NCBI RefSeq assembly: GCF_002105155.1
Contig: NW_019029051.1
Coordinates: forward strand, 1-64,000
Origin: Lobosporangium transversale
Taxonomy: Eukaryota > Mortierellomycota > Mortierellomycetes > Mortierellales > Mortierellaceae
DNA length: 64,000 nucleotides
Direction of reading: 5' to 3'
Position numbers and translations under genes: made by a program. Shown here one piece after another: positions 11,637 through 24,900 of the stretch (positions within the stretch are counted from its first letter, which is position 1; each line of letters starts with the position of its first letter). The notes under the pieces were generated by a model. That model was not told where the DNA came from, did not search any database, and saw only the letters and a list, made by a program, of their open reading frames with translations.

Positions 11637-14361
11637 ATGCCAGACAATCACACTTCATCACGGCAACAATCCGTTTCTAAGGAATACACCCGGTCAACAT
11701 CTCCCCCTCCAAATATCGCTTCTATCATCCCTAAACGGTCATCATCAGTAAGTTCTATCTTTTTCTCTTCCCCAAGAAACCCAATAGGCCTGATATTTAT
11801 TTAACAATCATTGTAAAACCATCATGCTTTCTATTATGTTTCTTAGCGCCTTTCACCTACACGAAAACAGCAACAGAGTACATTTATATATGACGAATCA
11901 CCACGTCTCGCTCAAACTCATCTTCAGACGCCTTTGCATGCTGATCATGACCACAAATTGTTATTAAAAAAAGCAGAGAAAATCGAACATTCAACCCCGG
12001 CACGGAAGCTATCTAGTAGCAACTTCATGAAGATGGCACGACAGGCTTCAGATACTGCTTTTCGGACAGTCGGAATCAATCGCAAGGATCCTAATAATAA
12101 CCTCGATGCATCCTGGAAAACTGATCACTTAGAATCTCCTATTGTTTATGAACAAAATCCGAAGGTATACCTTTATCAACAGCAGCAGCAACAGAGTCAA
12201 CGCCACCAGTTAGTTAGCCCTTCTGGGTCTGAAAGATTACATCGGAGCCCATCCTCCTCAAAAATAAAAGTAGAGTACAGAGGGGATGTGGACGAGCATA
12301 CGGCTGGTAGAGTCAATTCTCCGACAAACTTTCCATGCCCTGACCGAACGCATAGTCGTAGTCGTTCTGGTAGTAGTCCACGAGTCCAGGCTCATCACTT
12401 AAAGCCAGATGAACATGACATAAAAACTGATGTCCAGGAGCTTTGTGCGTCAAAGGATGAGGACGCTACGCAAGAATTACACGAGCGAACTTCACGACCA
12501 ATGACCCCACGGAGGTCTCCCTCTCGTGCCATGCGTAACCCAATTGCACAAGTTGTCGGAGGACCACCTCGCAATCCCTTGATTAAACATCCCGTGCTTT
12601 TAGATGAATCCCTCACAGGACATAAAGACGATCAGTTGGCTTTGTGCAACAAGGATCTTCCTCCTATTCCATATAATCAAATGTCACAGTTACTGATGAC
12701 CCCATGGAAGGTTAAAGTCAGTAATGATAGCTCTCAGTCTCATCTTGAGCTGCCTACTTCCAGTGAAGCATTTAAAAAAAGTGGAAGAAATGGTCTGATA
12801 CCGCAGGATGTGCTCAAGTTCATGAATTCAAAGGAAATAAAAGAAGCCGTAAGTACCACTGTAGTTGCAAGTCGTGTATACAAAGTGATCGGCGCCGAAC
12901 AACTTGACATTCTCAAAAAGGTACTAAATATGCATGTTACTGAAAACCGGTCTGTATTCAAGCTTTATTTAGCTCTTTCAATAGCTGTTATTAAGACTTT
13001 ACTTTTATTTACAATAGGAGCAAGAAGAGTTAACAGACTTTATCGAAACTATGAACACATCCCTTCAAATCGAGGCTCGGATACGTGATGCCTCTCATTC
13101 CTTGATCCAACTTCATGAGAGTAATATGGATATTGATGCTCTCAAATCGGCCACAGGCCGACTTCATGCGACGACTTGTAGGATGGATCAGATTGCTTCC
13201 AAGATTCATGAGGCTATGCTGCGTTTGACGACTATTCAAAGGCTACTGCTCCAACACGAGGGGGCCATCCTAAATGCAGGGTTGAGACAACTCGAAAATG
13301 AGAATCGCGAGCTCTTGAGAGCTGTTCAAAAGCTAGATTCTGAAAAAGCTCAAGAAAAAGAGGAGAAGCTTACATGGAAAAAAGAGCATAACCATCTCAA
13401 GTTCCAGAGCATCGTGTTCTCGAGCACGCCAGTTCTCGAAGAATTTGCATTAAATGTCTCTCAGAATCTTGATCTACAGCGGTTGCAGTTGCAGCATCAG
13501 GAAATGATCGAGTTCACGGAAAAGTACGTCAAGGAGCTCAATGATGACAATTTGCATAAGGAAGAGAAATTGGTTGAGCTGACAAATCAGCTGCAGGCCG
13601 TGAAGGAATGGGCAGACGATTTTGCATCTTCATTTCAAAACCGCCATCCAGTTTCCGAGAAGCCTGATCAGTCACCAGCTCTTCAAGCTCAGCTTCGTCA
13701 GCTACGTATTTTTGTAGAGTCCAAATTTAATGAGATAGACCTACATGCATCTGTGCTCGAATCCAAAATCGAGCTACTCGCTGAAGAAAACACTACTCTG
13801 ACATGTAACCTCAAGGTCCTCTCGGCTGCTCATGAAATGTCTTATCGCGATTCACAGCAGGATCAATTGAGACGAAATAAGCAAGCAATGGCTTCCAGAG
13901 CGTACCATGCCTCGCATGCAAGGCCACGACCAACTACAGATTCCGATCTCCACATGGTCTTGCAAGACAGCCTTTTAGAGCTAGAGCGTCAAATCCAACT
14001 TGATGAAAGCTTTGCATTGTTGTCAAGCCGACCTTCCTCTAGATCTAATAGCACAGCGTCATCAGACTGTATGGATGATATTGACACATCCTTAAGCAGA
14101 AGTTCGTCGGCTGGACAGAGCTGTGGACGGTCTAGTCACAATTACATTGGCCATGGTTCAAGCTCCAGCAATAAGGTGCGCACTCAAGTTCGTCTTGTTG
14201 ATGTCTGTGATGAAACAGAGGAATCCGAGTGCTCCAGTTCGGATGATGTGGTAGTTGAGGATGCGCATAAGGAAATCCAACGACTAAGTACAATGATCAA
14301 GGAGTTGGAACATATTGTGCAGATGCGCCGTGATGTCAGAGTACTTTTGAATAATGAATAA
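11637..14361 (+). CDS. Uds1-domain (up-regulated during septation) coiled-coil protein
   Basis: Exons 11637-11747, 11847-12920 and 13018-14361 join in phase 0 to 841-842 residues. The first 350 residues are Ser/Pro/Arg-rich, probably disordered, with polyQ (QQQQQQSQ) and RSPSR-type phosphorylatable stretches. From about residue 365 the sequence matches the layout of the Uds1 domain: IGAEQLDILKKEQEELTDF, RIRDASHSLIQL, and TIQRLLLQHEGAIL. The rest is coiled coil (LENENRELLRAVQKL; EKYVKELNDDNLHKEEKL) with an acidic tail and a last heptad segment. The family is fungal and linked to septation and polarity from fission yeast expression data; the molecular function is not established. The start is the first ATG in the open frame, immediately after a pyrimidine-rich leader. 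Domain call is by pattern, not by profile search. Confidence 0.75.
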
Positions 14362-14368
14362 AGCTCAC

Positions 14369-14393
14369 AAAAAAAAAAAAAAAAAAAAAAAAA
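14369..14393 (+). repeat. Poly(A) tract directly after the Uds1-gene stop codon
   Basis: A genomic run of about 24 A residues begins within ten bases of the TAA at 14359-14361. Only 165 bp separate this stop from the next start, so the 3' end and promoter are compressed here. Confidence 0.85.
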
Positions 14394-14526
14394 ACAGCCT
14401 GCATGCTTGTCTAAGAGTGGTGGCAAATGGCAAGCCACTTTTGCGTTGCACTTAAAAAGGTTGTTCCATGACCATTGCTTCCTTAATTCGAAAAAGGAAC
14501 GAGATAATCAAACATCAAGAACATCG

Positions 14527-17500
14527 ATGGAGCCGCCACCTCCGCCCACACCTAAATCTTTCCGTGCTCCGCAGGGCCCGGTACGCTCAAAAACTAGCAC
14601 TGCAGCTGAAGCATTGACAGTGACTGATTCAAAAGACTTGACCTCAGCTGGCTCATCCTTTTTGGATGAGCCATTGACAACAACAAACACTTCTGAGTTC
14701 TCTGTGATGGGGGAGTTGCAAGATGGTGTTGATGGTGTTGATGGCGTTGTTATCTATAAGCGGCCTAACTTTTCAGCCTCACAGATCGAGCCTACACAAC
14801 CAACACAAATAGCCGATATGGGTCTGGATGACTTGGGTGAGGACGAGAGCAGGAGAGTGGTTGTAAGTTTGGAAAGCCATGGGGCGACCATGGGTGTTGA
14901 TCTGACTCTTGAAAAGGATGTTTATATATTTGGAACATCATCATGGGACTGTGATCATATTATTGCTCATAAACATTGGAAAAAGGAACATGGCCCTGTT
15001 GATGGCGAACCTGGGCCACAGAAACCCTGCCAATGGTTCAAGATTTACTTGGTAAGAGATGTTATTTCTACATTTTAGATTTAGATGATATGTAATGAAG
15101 TTAACGCGGCTCTCCCGTAACTGGAATAATGATGATAACAATAATAGGAACCAAGTAAAAGTTCAGTAGGAGCAATTAAAGTATACATTGAGGATGTCAG
15201 GTAGAGCCTGGGGGCAACAATGCTATTATTTGAAAATTTATTATCCAGGCCTCGAAGGATTTTTATTTTTTATCAGTAAACTTACATCTCACTAAAAACC
15301 ATATGTCTTTCTTTCTTTGAATTTAGTCCATTGGGTATTTCTGTACAAGGAAGGAAGCTAGAGAAGAACAAGCGCAGGCTGCTGCAATGGAACGATAAGA
15401 TTGAGGCAAGATACAATGGCGACGAGTTGTTTCACTATATTTACAAGGATTCCAACAATAATCAGCACGATGAATTGATCCAAGGAGAAAAAGGAGAATA
15501 TATACTTGATAATACAGCTTTTGGAGAAGGAGCGCGCTCTTTGGTCCGTAAAGCTCAAGATATTAAGGATAACAAATTGTATGCGTGTAAGATCATTGAT
15601 GCTATTGCCCTTAAACTCTCTCCGAAGGATCGAGAGAGCATTGCGTTTGAGATTGAGATGCTCAAGAAAATTGACCACGTACGCTTTTAAATCAATGCGA
15701 ATTGTGTTGTTGTCATTTTCTATTTGAGTTTATGTTTAGTCTATGTTATGTATGCTAAGAGCCAAATGGTATTTTGCATTTAGAAAAACATTGTACGGTT
15801 CCATGATGTTACTCAGAAGCAATACAAGACTTATATTTTCACAGAGCTCATTGACGGTGAAACGCTGCATGACTACTATCGTTCCACCCCTTATATCTCG
15901 GAACTGGAGGCGCGAAAAATTTTCGCCCAAGTGTGTGAAGCTGTGAGGTATCTACACGGAGAAAATATTGTTCATCGGGACATCAAGTCAGAGGTATGCA
16001 GATTTTGCTGCAGTAGAGATTCTGCTATTTGGCTTTTATTTAATATGTTCTTTAACCATTATTGCTGGTTTCCTTATCAAGAATATAATGATTTCGACCA
16101 CGCCTGAAAAGCACATAACGCTTATCGACTTTGGTAGGTTTGCAGTCTACAATTGCAATTTGAGTGGATATATTTCATCCGCATGTTGAAACTTGGGATT
16201 AATCATGTACATATATATGCTTTCCACACAAATTATAATTTGTACGTTAGGTCTTGCTCGCTCTTATACTCAGTCCATGTTGCGGACATTATGCGGGACA
16301 CCAGCTTACATGGCTCCTGAGACTGCATTTGGAAACGGTGTGAATGGATATGGGCCAGCTGTTGGTATGACTTTTTACGTCCTGCTTTAGAAAATGGATG
16401 ATATTCTACTTTTATGCTTTGATTGACATCTTATTCCGCATGCTTTTTAGATATTTGGGCTTTGGGTGTCCTGCTTTTCCGGATGTAAGTAGAGAGCAAT
16501 GCTGAAAACAAATACGTTATACGCCGCTGAATATAACTACAATTAACATATTACTTTTCATGCTTTTTTTTTTTTATTAATATTATTACCATTATTAAAA
16601 AAGGGTATTCGGGCGATATCCATTTGAAAAGTCAGATTGCAGTGACGACTCTGGACAGAGTTCACAAACTCCAAAAGACCTATCTGAAGGCAATGTTACA
16701 ACCGGCGCTCACGGCCAACAAGGGCCATCGCACACGCGCCCTCTGACAAACATGGTCGGAGTGGAAAGTAAAGATACCCAGGTCAAATACAAAGACACAG
16801 AGCATGTGAATTATTCCAACGACTGGCATCGTTATATTAACACTTCAAACTCTGATAGACGAAGCACTGAAGGTCTGCTTCATATTATCATAGCACGCAT
16901 GCCTCTGTTAATCAATCCTGTCATAACACTTATCCTATTTACTATCCTTTTTCTTAATACTCAAACTTTAGTAATCCGTCTTCTTGAACGAATGTTGGTC
17001 GTGGATCCAACTAGACGTATTCCAATCAGAACCGTACTTGAAGATGATTGGATGCGCATGATAGATAAGGAGCTCCAAAAGTTTGATGTAAGGCGCATCT
17101 GATCCATGGCTTGAAAATTTTGAAATGATTTTCTTAGGAAAAAAAAAAAAAAAAAAAAAAAAGAAAAACTCATATTCTACATTTGTTTCCTTGTTCACAG
17201 GATGCTTCAAAACACCAATCAATTTTACTACCACCTGGCTTGTCAGGTGCATCTAGTTCTACTTCATCGTTGCAACGGCGAGGAGCCGCCCCATGGGGCG
17301 AATTGACCATTGTTCCGGGTAGCATTCTTGATGCGCCTCGACGAATCGAACTTACTAAGGACAGACTTCTCATTGGTCGTGCCCCTCATTGTAAGTGAAA
17401 CTAATAGATCTCTTTGCTGTTGTTTGTTTTTATGCCGTATATGAAATAGAGGAATGTGAGTCTTAAAATGCTGACGGCACTTTAATGATAATGTTAGTGG

Positions 17501-18583
17501 ACATTTCACTCGGAAGCAACCAATATCTGAGTTCTCTCCAATGCCATATTCATAAATCAGATGGAGGCGTCATGATCTCAGACTTAAGGTATATTTTGGA
17601 GTCATTAGGGGCTCTTCGGCTCCTACTATTAAGTTTTATGTGATATTAATGCTTATCTCTGCTAATCTGCATTCAATAACTCGTGCTTTTGTCTCCTAAA
17701 TATAGTCATAATGGAACATACATCAATAATTTGAAAATGGAGCCAAATATGGCAACTCAAATATTTACTGGTGATGAACTTGGTTTTCTCGTCCCTCCGG
17801 ATGACCCAGCAACGTTAGCAAGATCGGATGGTATGTTAGTACATCATTGTGGTTTGAAATGTGCGTTCATAGTAATTTGATTCTGAGAGGATTTTATTAA
17901 AATATGTAAAATACTTTCTCCTTTCAGCGTGGTACAAACGTTCACTCAAGTACAAGTTTACAAACTATACCATGAAAGCCCCACCACCGGAGATCTTGAT
18001 GACACGACGATTTACCGAAGTCGAGTTCATTTCATTGCCCAAGATCCCTGTCAAGTCGCTGTCAACATTGGAGCGCCGCAAATATGCACCTGAAACCAGC
18101 GTTAGATGGGGATCCCTAGTCCCTCTTAATGACCATACCACGAGATATGAATTGACAAGCGACGTAACAAGGATTGGACGTGATCAACGTGAGTTTTACT
18201 GCTATTTTGTCATAACCTGATTCAAGTTAGATAAATCAAGAAATAGTCCTCATCATCAACGTAAACCTGTTTCTTTAATATAGAATGCGAGCTGGTTGTC
18301 AACAACGTGGCAGTTGGTAGAGAACGTAAGTCAGTGCTTACGCTTTTTTTTAACATGTTAAAGCCCAACGTCTTAGTGTACTGATTATTTCCTTTCGTAC
18401 ATATAGACTGTAGGATCGAATATAGCGAAGACGAGAACACGGCATATCTTATAAACGTTTGCGCGAATGGTACAATTGTCAATAACCGTCCAATTTCTGG
18501 CCGATTTCAACTGCGAGATGGAGATACTATCGAGATTACGAAAATACCTTCAAATAACAATCCTGACGCAGGTAATAATCATC

Positions 18584-18623
<40 letters not shown>

Positions 18624-18640
18624 GTTCATTTCAATTTCTA

Positions 18641-18671
<31 letters not shown>

Positions 18672-18764
18672 CGCTGATGGATAATGAAAGATAATCGGGT
18701 GGGATACAAGTTTCTTCTTCGAGAATTTGCAGATGGCCGTTTAATGAAGCGTTTGAAATTGTAA
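14527..18764 (+). CDS. Chk2/Rad53-like checkpoint kinase with FHA-kinase-FHA-FHA architecture
   Basis: Nuclear Ser/Thr kinase expected to relay ATM/ATR signals after DNA damage. Fifteen to sixteen exons join in phase: 14527-15051, 15148-15200, 15327-15678, 15784-15993, 16082-16133, 16251-16364, 16451-16484, 16604-16872, 16972-17087, 17201-17390, 17498-17588, 17706-17830, 17928-18188, 18284-18325, 18407-18571, 18691-18764 (890 residues). N-terminal SASQIEPTQPTQ is an SQ/TQ cluster. FHA1 (about 120-220) is degenerate: FGTS replaces the GR motif and SPLGISVQG replaces S-x-NG. The kinase has AFGEGARS, YACKII, HRDIKSEN, DFG, and the Chk2-like activation segment MLRTLCGTPAYMAPE, with a large insert after GRYPFEKS that holds another SQ. 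FHA2 has LIGRAPHC and DLSHNGTYIN; FHA3 has RIGRDQQCEL, VGREHCRI and CANGTIVNN. Rad53 has only two FHA domains. The 16873-16971 intron has a weak GTCTGC donor and could be retained. Confidence 0.88.
18587..18671 (+). repeat. Facing poly(A)31 and poly(T)27 tracts inside the last kinase intron
   Basis: Within the 119-nt intron 18572-18690, an A run (18587-18617) and a T run (18645-18671) are separated by 27 bases. Transcribed, they can pair as an A-U helix that leaves both splice sites next to the stem. Confidence 0.9.
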
Positions 18765-18973
18765 CTACGAACAGAGAAAACATAAATTGGTTATTTGGAC
18801 AATATATCTACGCGAACCTTAAAAGTTTAAACAATTACGACTATTATTAAGCAATGAATTAAAGGAAGCTAAGAACAAGGGGAAAAGGAAAACCGTTACA
18901 GATTAAGTCAAAAGGAATGATTCTTTTTAAATTTAAAAATAAGTAAATATTAAAAAATGAGTTGGTTACAATA
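18765..18973. other. Short convergent 3' region between the kinase and the BEACH-like gene
   Basis: Only 209 bp separate two stop codons on opposite strands. The segment is AT-rich and holds no frame that could continue either protein. It rules out a BEACH-WD40 extension of the minus-strand gene here. Confidence 0.7.
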
Positions 18974-21900
18974 TTAAATAACTGAGGGCATCCCAAAGCT
19001 AGGTCGTTGGTGATTGCATTGTTGACTTTGGTGTCTTCGACCGCGACCGCTCGTTGAGAGGTCCCCACTATGACTGATACTTTTCGAAGTAGGCTGGCCA
19101 ATGGTGAAGGCATTAGAATTTACGAACGAAGCGGCTATTGTGTCGGCGGCGATGCTGCTATTGCTGTTGCTGTTGCTGTTGTTGCTAGCGCTGCAGTTTA
19201 TATCGCTTGCATAGTAGCTGTGGATGGTGTCCCTGTTGTTGCCCTTGGTTTCTTGGTGCATTAATGTGGATGATGAAGAGAGAGGAATTTGAATATGTTG
19301 ACTCAAGGAGAGTTCCAAATGCTGTGGGCCAAAAACATATGGCGAATACTGGCCGGCACCAATTCCGCTACTGGCTGTGGACAACGCAGTAGAGCCCTCA
19401 ACTTTACTTAACTTCTCAATGAGACTGTCTCGAATCTTGAACAGACCACTGGATTTCATGGCAGCACGGATTGCGGAGTTGTTGTAGCATGCTAGATTAT
19501 TAATACAATTAGCAAAGTGGTCGTACAGCCCCAATGGTGGCCAATTGATCCCACTTCCATTCAACTCGTGGCTTGGAGTCGAAGCCAGACTTATTGGGTC
19601 CAAATGTCCTGGAGGAGTGGGTATATTGGAAGATCGCGGCTGCAGTGAACGATGGCGGCGCCCATATTGATGGTGATATCCATGCTGTTGGGATTGATGG
19701 ACAATATGCGATGACTGATGATTCGGCAAATGCGATCTCGAAGCGATGGAGATCTCACTAGGGTCTGACATGAACTGCTGGCCCATGCTTGATTGAGCGG
19801 CATTTGCTGAAAGAGTGGAGAGCGGCAGTGAGAAGGTCGAAGATGTAGAGCTAGTTGGAGAAATTGAGCCAGACAATGAGAGGCCTTGTCTATTTCCAGG
19901 GGTCTTAACCGTGTCACTACTTGAGGAGGCTGAAAGATCCTCGCTACACTCGACTGCGAGCTCCTCCGCATCCGTATCGCCTTTATCTGCTTTCAAAAGT
20001 ATCGATTTTGAATCGGATTCGTCACTCTGACTAGAATCATCCAAACTATCCAAGACTCCATTCAATGCTGAAGTCACGGCCTCCAGGGCGAAACGCTCCC
20101 GCTCTTTCTCAAGAGCATTCTGTCGGGCCTTCTCTGCCTGGTGTTCTTTCTCCACCTGGCGCTGTTTCTCTTCGAATTTCATAGAGAGCTCTTCAAGTCT
20201 CCGAAAAAGGAATACCAACCCTTTACAAATTATGTTTGCAGCCTCCGTATCTAGATTTGGATTCTTGTCAAACCAGGCAAGCGCAGCCTCTGTCAAGCGA
20301 AGTTGAACAGCAACATCTTCGTCACGACTGACAAGTGTTCCTTTGTTCCGTACCGTCACCGAACCCTTCCGTGAGAGGTCAAATATCATCATTTTTTGCA
20401 TCATTCCATCGAGCACGCCCATCGTTCGGTTAAAGCTAAGGTTCTCAGCTGCTGAAGTCACACGCACTTTGGCCTTATCATGCATAAAAGCGCCTACCCA
20501 ACTCACCCACCCGGCTTCCCAAAGTATTCTCATGTTTTCTAAAGTCATAAGTCTCTTCAGATCTGTTAGAGTGTGGGTCACCATGTCTGTGTGAGGCAAT
20601 GAACCCGTAAGCTCCAAGATTAACCGGATCATACTGGCATAGGTGAGTTCATCCGTGATTTTTGCGCCTCCTCTGCCAAGTTGAGAGATGCTCATAACTT
20701 CAGAAGAGTTTGTGTTGACAGCGCTACTGATAATGAGAGGCTCTGTTGGTAGAGCACTCATCTTAACAAATGGAGCATTTGCATTGTTTGAATAGACATG
20801 TTTCCTTGGGACAAGAGACCCGTGAAGAGTAACTTCATGACTCTCTGATCTTGCCAAAGCAGGATCTTCAAAGGATTGCTGTGAGGACCCTTGAGTGTTA
20901 AGGTCCTGAATACCATTCATCAGATTATTGCTATTTAGCTCAGGCGTTATGGTGAGATGAGCCGATTCTTTGATAGGGGATGATGTAACCGAAGGAACCA
21001 CAGTTGAGGAATGTCGATAAATTGAGGCTTTCTCCTCAGACTTTTTGGATGATGGGACAATGCTCTTCTCTGTGGATCTAAAGTTAGGATCGCATCGATA
21101 GCTATTCTGAGCAAGCCCAAGCAAAACTTGGATCACGTCCATAGAGAGTGGGTATTTTTCTAAAGTGGAGCGTATGAGACCAATACCAATATTCGGCTTG
21201 TCCAGTGCGGCTTTACCTGATTTTGTATTGTCGCTCAGTAAGATGCCAATCATCTTCAGGATCAGTATCCTAAAATGTTCATTGGATGAGTCTAGTAGAC
21301 CAATCAATACTGTAACCCCCTCTAATCCGGATCCAAGCAAATCCACCAATCCATGATCAGTTGTCATTCGCTTATATAACATTTCAATTATGTCTCGGCG
21401 AACTTCAAACAGATCAGGCTCCTCGTGACCGATAAAGCCAATCAACAAGCCTAGTTCCTGAACAGTCATGCCATCCATCATCGATTCGAGTGTCCACATC
21501 AAAAATGGCCGTAAATGAGCAGGTAAAGTCCTGAAAAGCTCGAAGAGCGTTGTCATTCCGAATGACGACTTCCAGAGCCGCATATTTTCAGACGACTCCA
21601 CAATTAAATCCACCAGTGTGCGAAGAATGTAGCTTTGGACTGAATCCATTGTGCTTGGTAGTAGGCGCAAGATCAGCTGAACACAAGCCATGTTCGACAG
21701 GATAAGATGCTCGTCTTTGATCATCCCGTTTATCGCAATATCAAAGAGCACTCCAAAATGGTCAATAGATAACTCGGACGCTGTGTTGAGAAGTAGTTCA
21801 TACATGATCTCGTATCCATTCAACTCGTTCTGGAACTGTGCAATGTTCTCTGGTGACTTGTACAGAAGATTAGAGATCACTCGAAGCCCGACAAGTTGTA

Positions 21901-24900
21901 GATGCGATGGAGTCATCTCCAAGAAGCGGAAGCAAAGTTGAATGCCCCCTATTTGTCCGATAAGCCCACGCATAGAGCGTGTCATATGAATTGTACAACC
22001 GCCGTGAAGGACTCCATGGGTCAGACCTTTCTTACAGTCTACTATGTTTGGTTGATCCTTGAACTTCGTACTGCTCAACTCTTCAGCAATGAACTTTTCC
22101 ATATCACGCTTGAAATCTTCGGGATCGAGGATTGCAATGACAGGACTTTTGATATCGAGTGCTCTCCAAGATTCAGTGGAAGCAGGCCCGAGGTTATATA
22201 CTTTTTCGGCTGTTGCTTGATCCCACTCCCCTTGTAAGAAATGAACCCTCCCAGCTTGGCCACAGAAATGGCCCAAAGATAGCTCGTGTACTCCTTGCGA
22301 ATGTGATGACTGCTGATTCGATGATGATACAGAGAGAGTTGAAGCTGAGAATTGCTGGTGAACATCTTGAGGAGCAAGTGAAAGCGAAGAATTAATTGAG
22401 CCAACTCCATCATTGAACGCTAGGGAACTATGCGGCAGACTCGACATACTGTTGCGTCCCTTTCTGCCAAGTACTCCAACCATCCCACCTTCTTTTTCTT
22501 GCCGACGCTGGTTGAACGTCCCATAAGACTGGATAACACAGCCATCAACCATCAGCTTCATTGTTTTATGATGTACAAACACAATGTGGTGCCATATACC
22601 AGTCTCTGCAAAATCAAACCGATCAAAAACAAAATCTTCAGGAGGCGAAGGGTAGTGTTGAGTCCGAACACAGAGACAGTATCGATTTGACTGGTCCAAA
22701 GACTTGAAATATAGCTCAAAGATAGTCCTGTTCCCATCCTCTTCCTCGTAGCAAAACAATCCCGTCTCTTTTTCCAGAAATGCTGTCACTTTGATCCATA
22801 CACTAACTGTATATCCTCCTTTAGCAGCGACGGCCCTTTCCACAACTCCTGGGTGCGTAGTCAAACTTGCGTTAAGTCCATTAAAGTTAAAATAACAAGG
22901 AGGATCAACACGTTCTGATATTTTCTCGATAGCATACATCATCTGCTGCTCCATTTCACCAATAAATAGAGGATTGAATTGGAGGCCATTGAAAGACCTT
23001 TGATTGGCGCTTAAGCACCTTACCCCTGCTCTCCTGGTAGAATACAGCGTGGCAGCGCTTGCAGACTCGGAGCGCGGTCGTCCTGCAGAGTTTCGTCTAA
23101 TGCTTGGCTCTTTATCAAAGTTACTGGGTAATTCAGGAAGTGGGCCTAGCGAATCTTTGATCGTGCTTGCAAGCCCCGACGCGGTCGGCTTGGCTTCAGC
23201 AGTTAATCGGAAGAACATGTCTAAGGGATCATACACGGCATCAAATAAAAGCTTCACGTCTTCCGCTGATATATCATATGCGCCCATAGCCGGCACAAGG
23301 TCCACATAAGGTGGGTCAGTAGCACGCGGCAAAAATGGGAATCCAGAAGTGCCCATCCCAACTCCTTCCTGTTGTCGACCTCTTCTGAAAAGAATCTCCA
23401 GCATAAAGCGTAAGCCGTTGTTTTGACTCAAGAGCTCCTTGTTCCGCGGAGTAACCTCCATCAACAACATTAACAAATTAAAATAATCTATTGCCAATTT
23501 CGGATTGTTGCATTCAATGATACGGCCGAGGAGGCGTAGTGTCATTCTCGCAGCATCTGCATCACGGAACACTATGCCAGCAAGCTGCTTGAAGGCCATT
23601 CTTTCTGAGGGAATGACGGAGCGCAGACCAAGGTTAGTAGTGTTTAGGCCGAAGCCTCCAAGGTTACGGGAATTACTGCGTTTCCTATTAACGGGGCCTG
23701 TTTTATCCTTCGTTGGCTGTATCGTTCGACTTGATGTAATTGATACTATTGGCTCTGTCGTATTATCATCAGCCAAATGACCATCCGAAATTAGTGGTAG
23801 AGGAGTAGAGCGTCCACTTCGCTGAAGGTGCATGCTACTACCTCTTGATGAACCTGTACCAGCAGGTTCACTATTAGGTTCCGTGGCTTCAAGAGTGGGA
23901 TACAAGTTTACATTGTACTCTTGGGCTGCAGACACAGAGATGGATGGCGTACCAGAATTTGACCAAGGCGAAATGCCAAAGATACTGTATCTGTTATTAT
24001 TGTTGCTGGACGGCGCGCTAGCGTTTCCTGAAGTGGCGAAACCAGGTAATGTTCCACTATTAGATTGATTTTGAGGATATTGACAAGTGAACCCGACATT
24101 CGAGACATCTAGGCTCTCGTCCAAATAGACACTGCTCGGACGAGATGGTGTGCCTCGGCCATTCGTTTGATATGCAGCGATTCCGACATGTAGATCAGTC
24201 CTAGAACTTGATGACGGCCTCTCTGGTTCTCGAAATGGGTTGCGCTCTCCGATCTTTCTGGGACTTGTAAATGGCAGTGCTGAGTGAAACAGAAGATGAG
24301 GATCTAAAAGACTGGCAATGAATGGCCATACTTCAGTGCAGTATATCGAGCTGTCAGATTCAACGTGTGGCCGAGATTTGGTTGACATGACGTTTCCAAC
24401 TGTTGCGACCTCTAAAACAATTTCGCATGACATCCTATAGTCCAGATATACTTGTCAATAATTATTGTCACATTAGGACGTATGATACAAAAATCCTTCA
24501 GTGGATTAGGACGCTTACTTGTCAAGGGGTCTACATGAGTCTAGGACAATTTCGAGGAAACCATCATAAGCAAAACTATCACCAAGAAGAGCTCTAGTGC
24601 CTTCATATCCTGCAAAAAAGTCGCCAATGGCTATGAGGGCCGCTGTTGCAATGTCAGGATGTTGTGTATTCTAAAGTATAGAAAAGATAGGATTTATTAA
24701 TATTAATCATTTACCTGATATCCTAAGTCTTCCCCCTTCTCTTCCCAAAAAAAAAAAAAAAAATAAAAATAAAAATAAAAATGCTTACACTCAGAATACT
24801 TAGCAGAACCTGCATGCCATAAGCTTCCCCAAAAGCAATTTTCGAACTACTGCTTTTCCGAAAAATAAGGGATACCGTCCCGCAAATCTTAGCATAAAGA

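Noticed and set aside
14369..14393. Poly(A) after the Uds1-gene stop as evidence of a retroposed gene copy
   Set aside because: The gene has introns, and similar A tracts occur throughout introns and gaps, so the run is ordinary for this genome.
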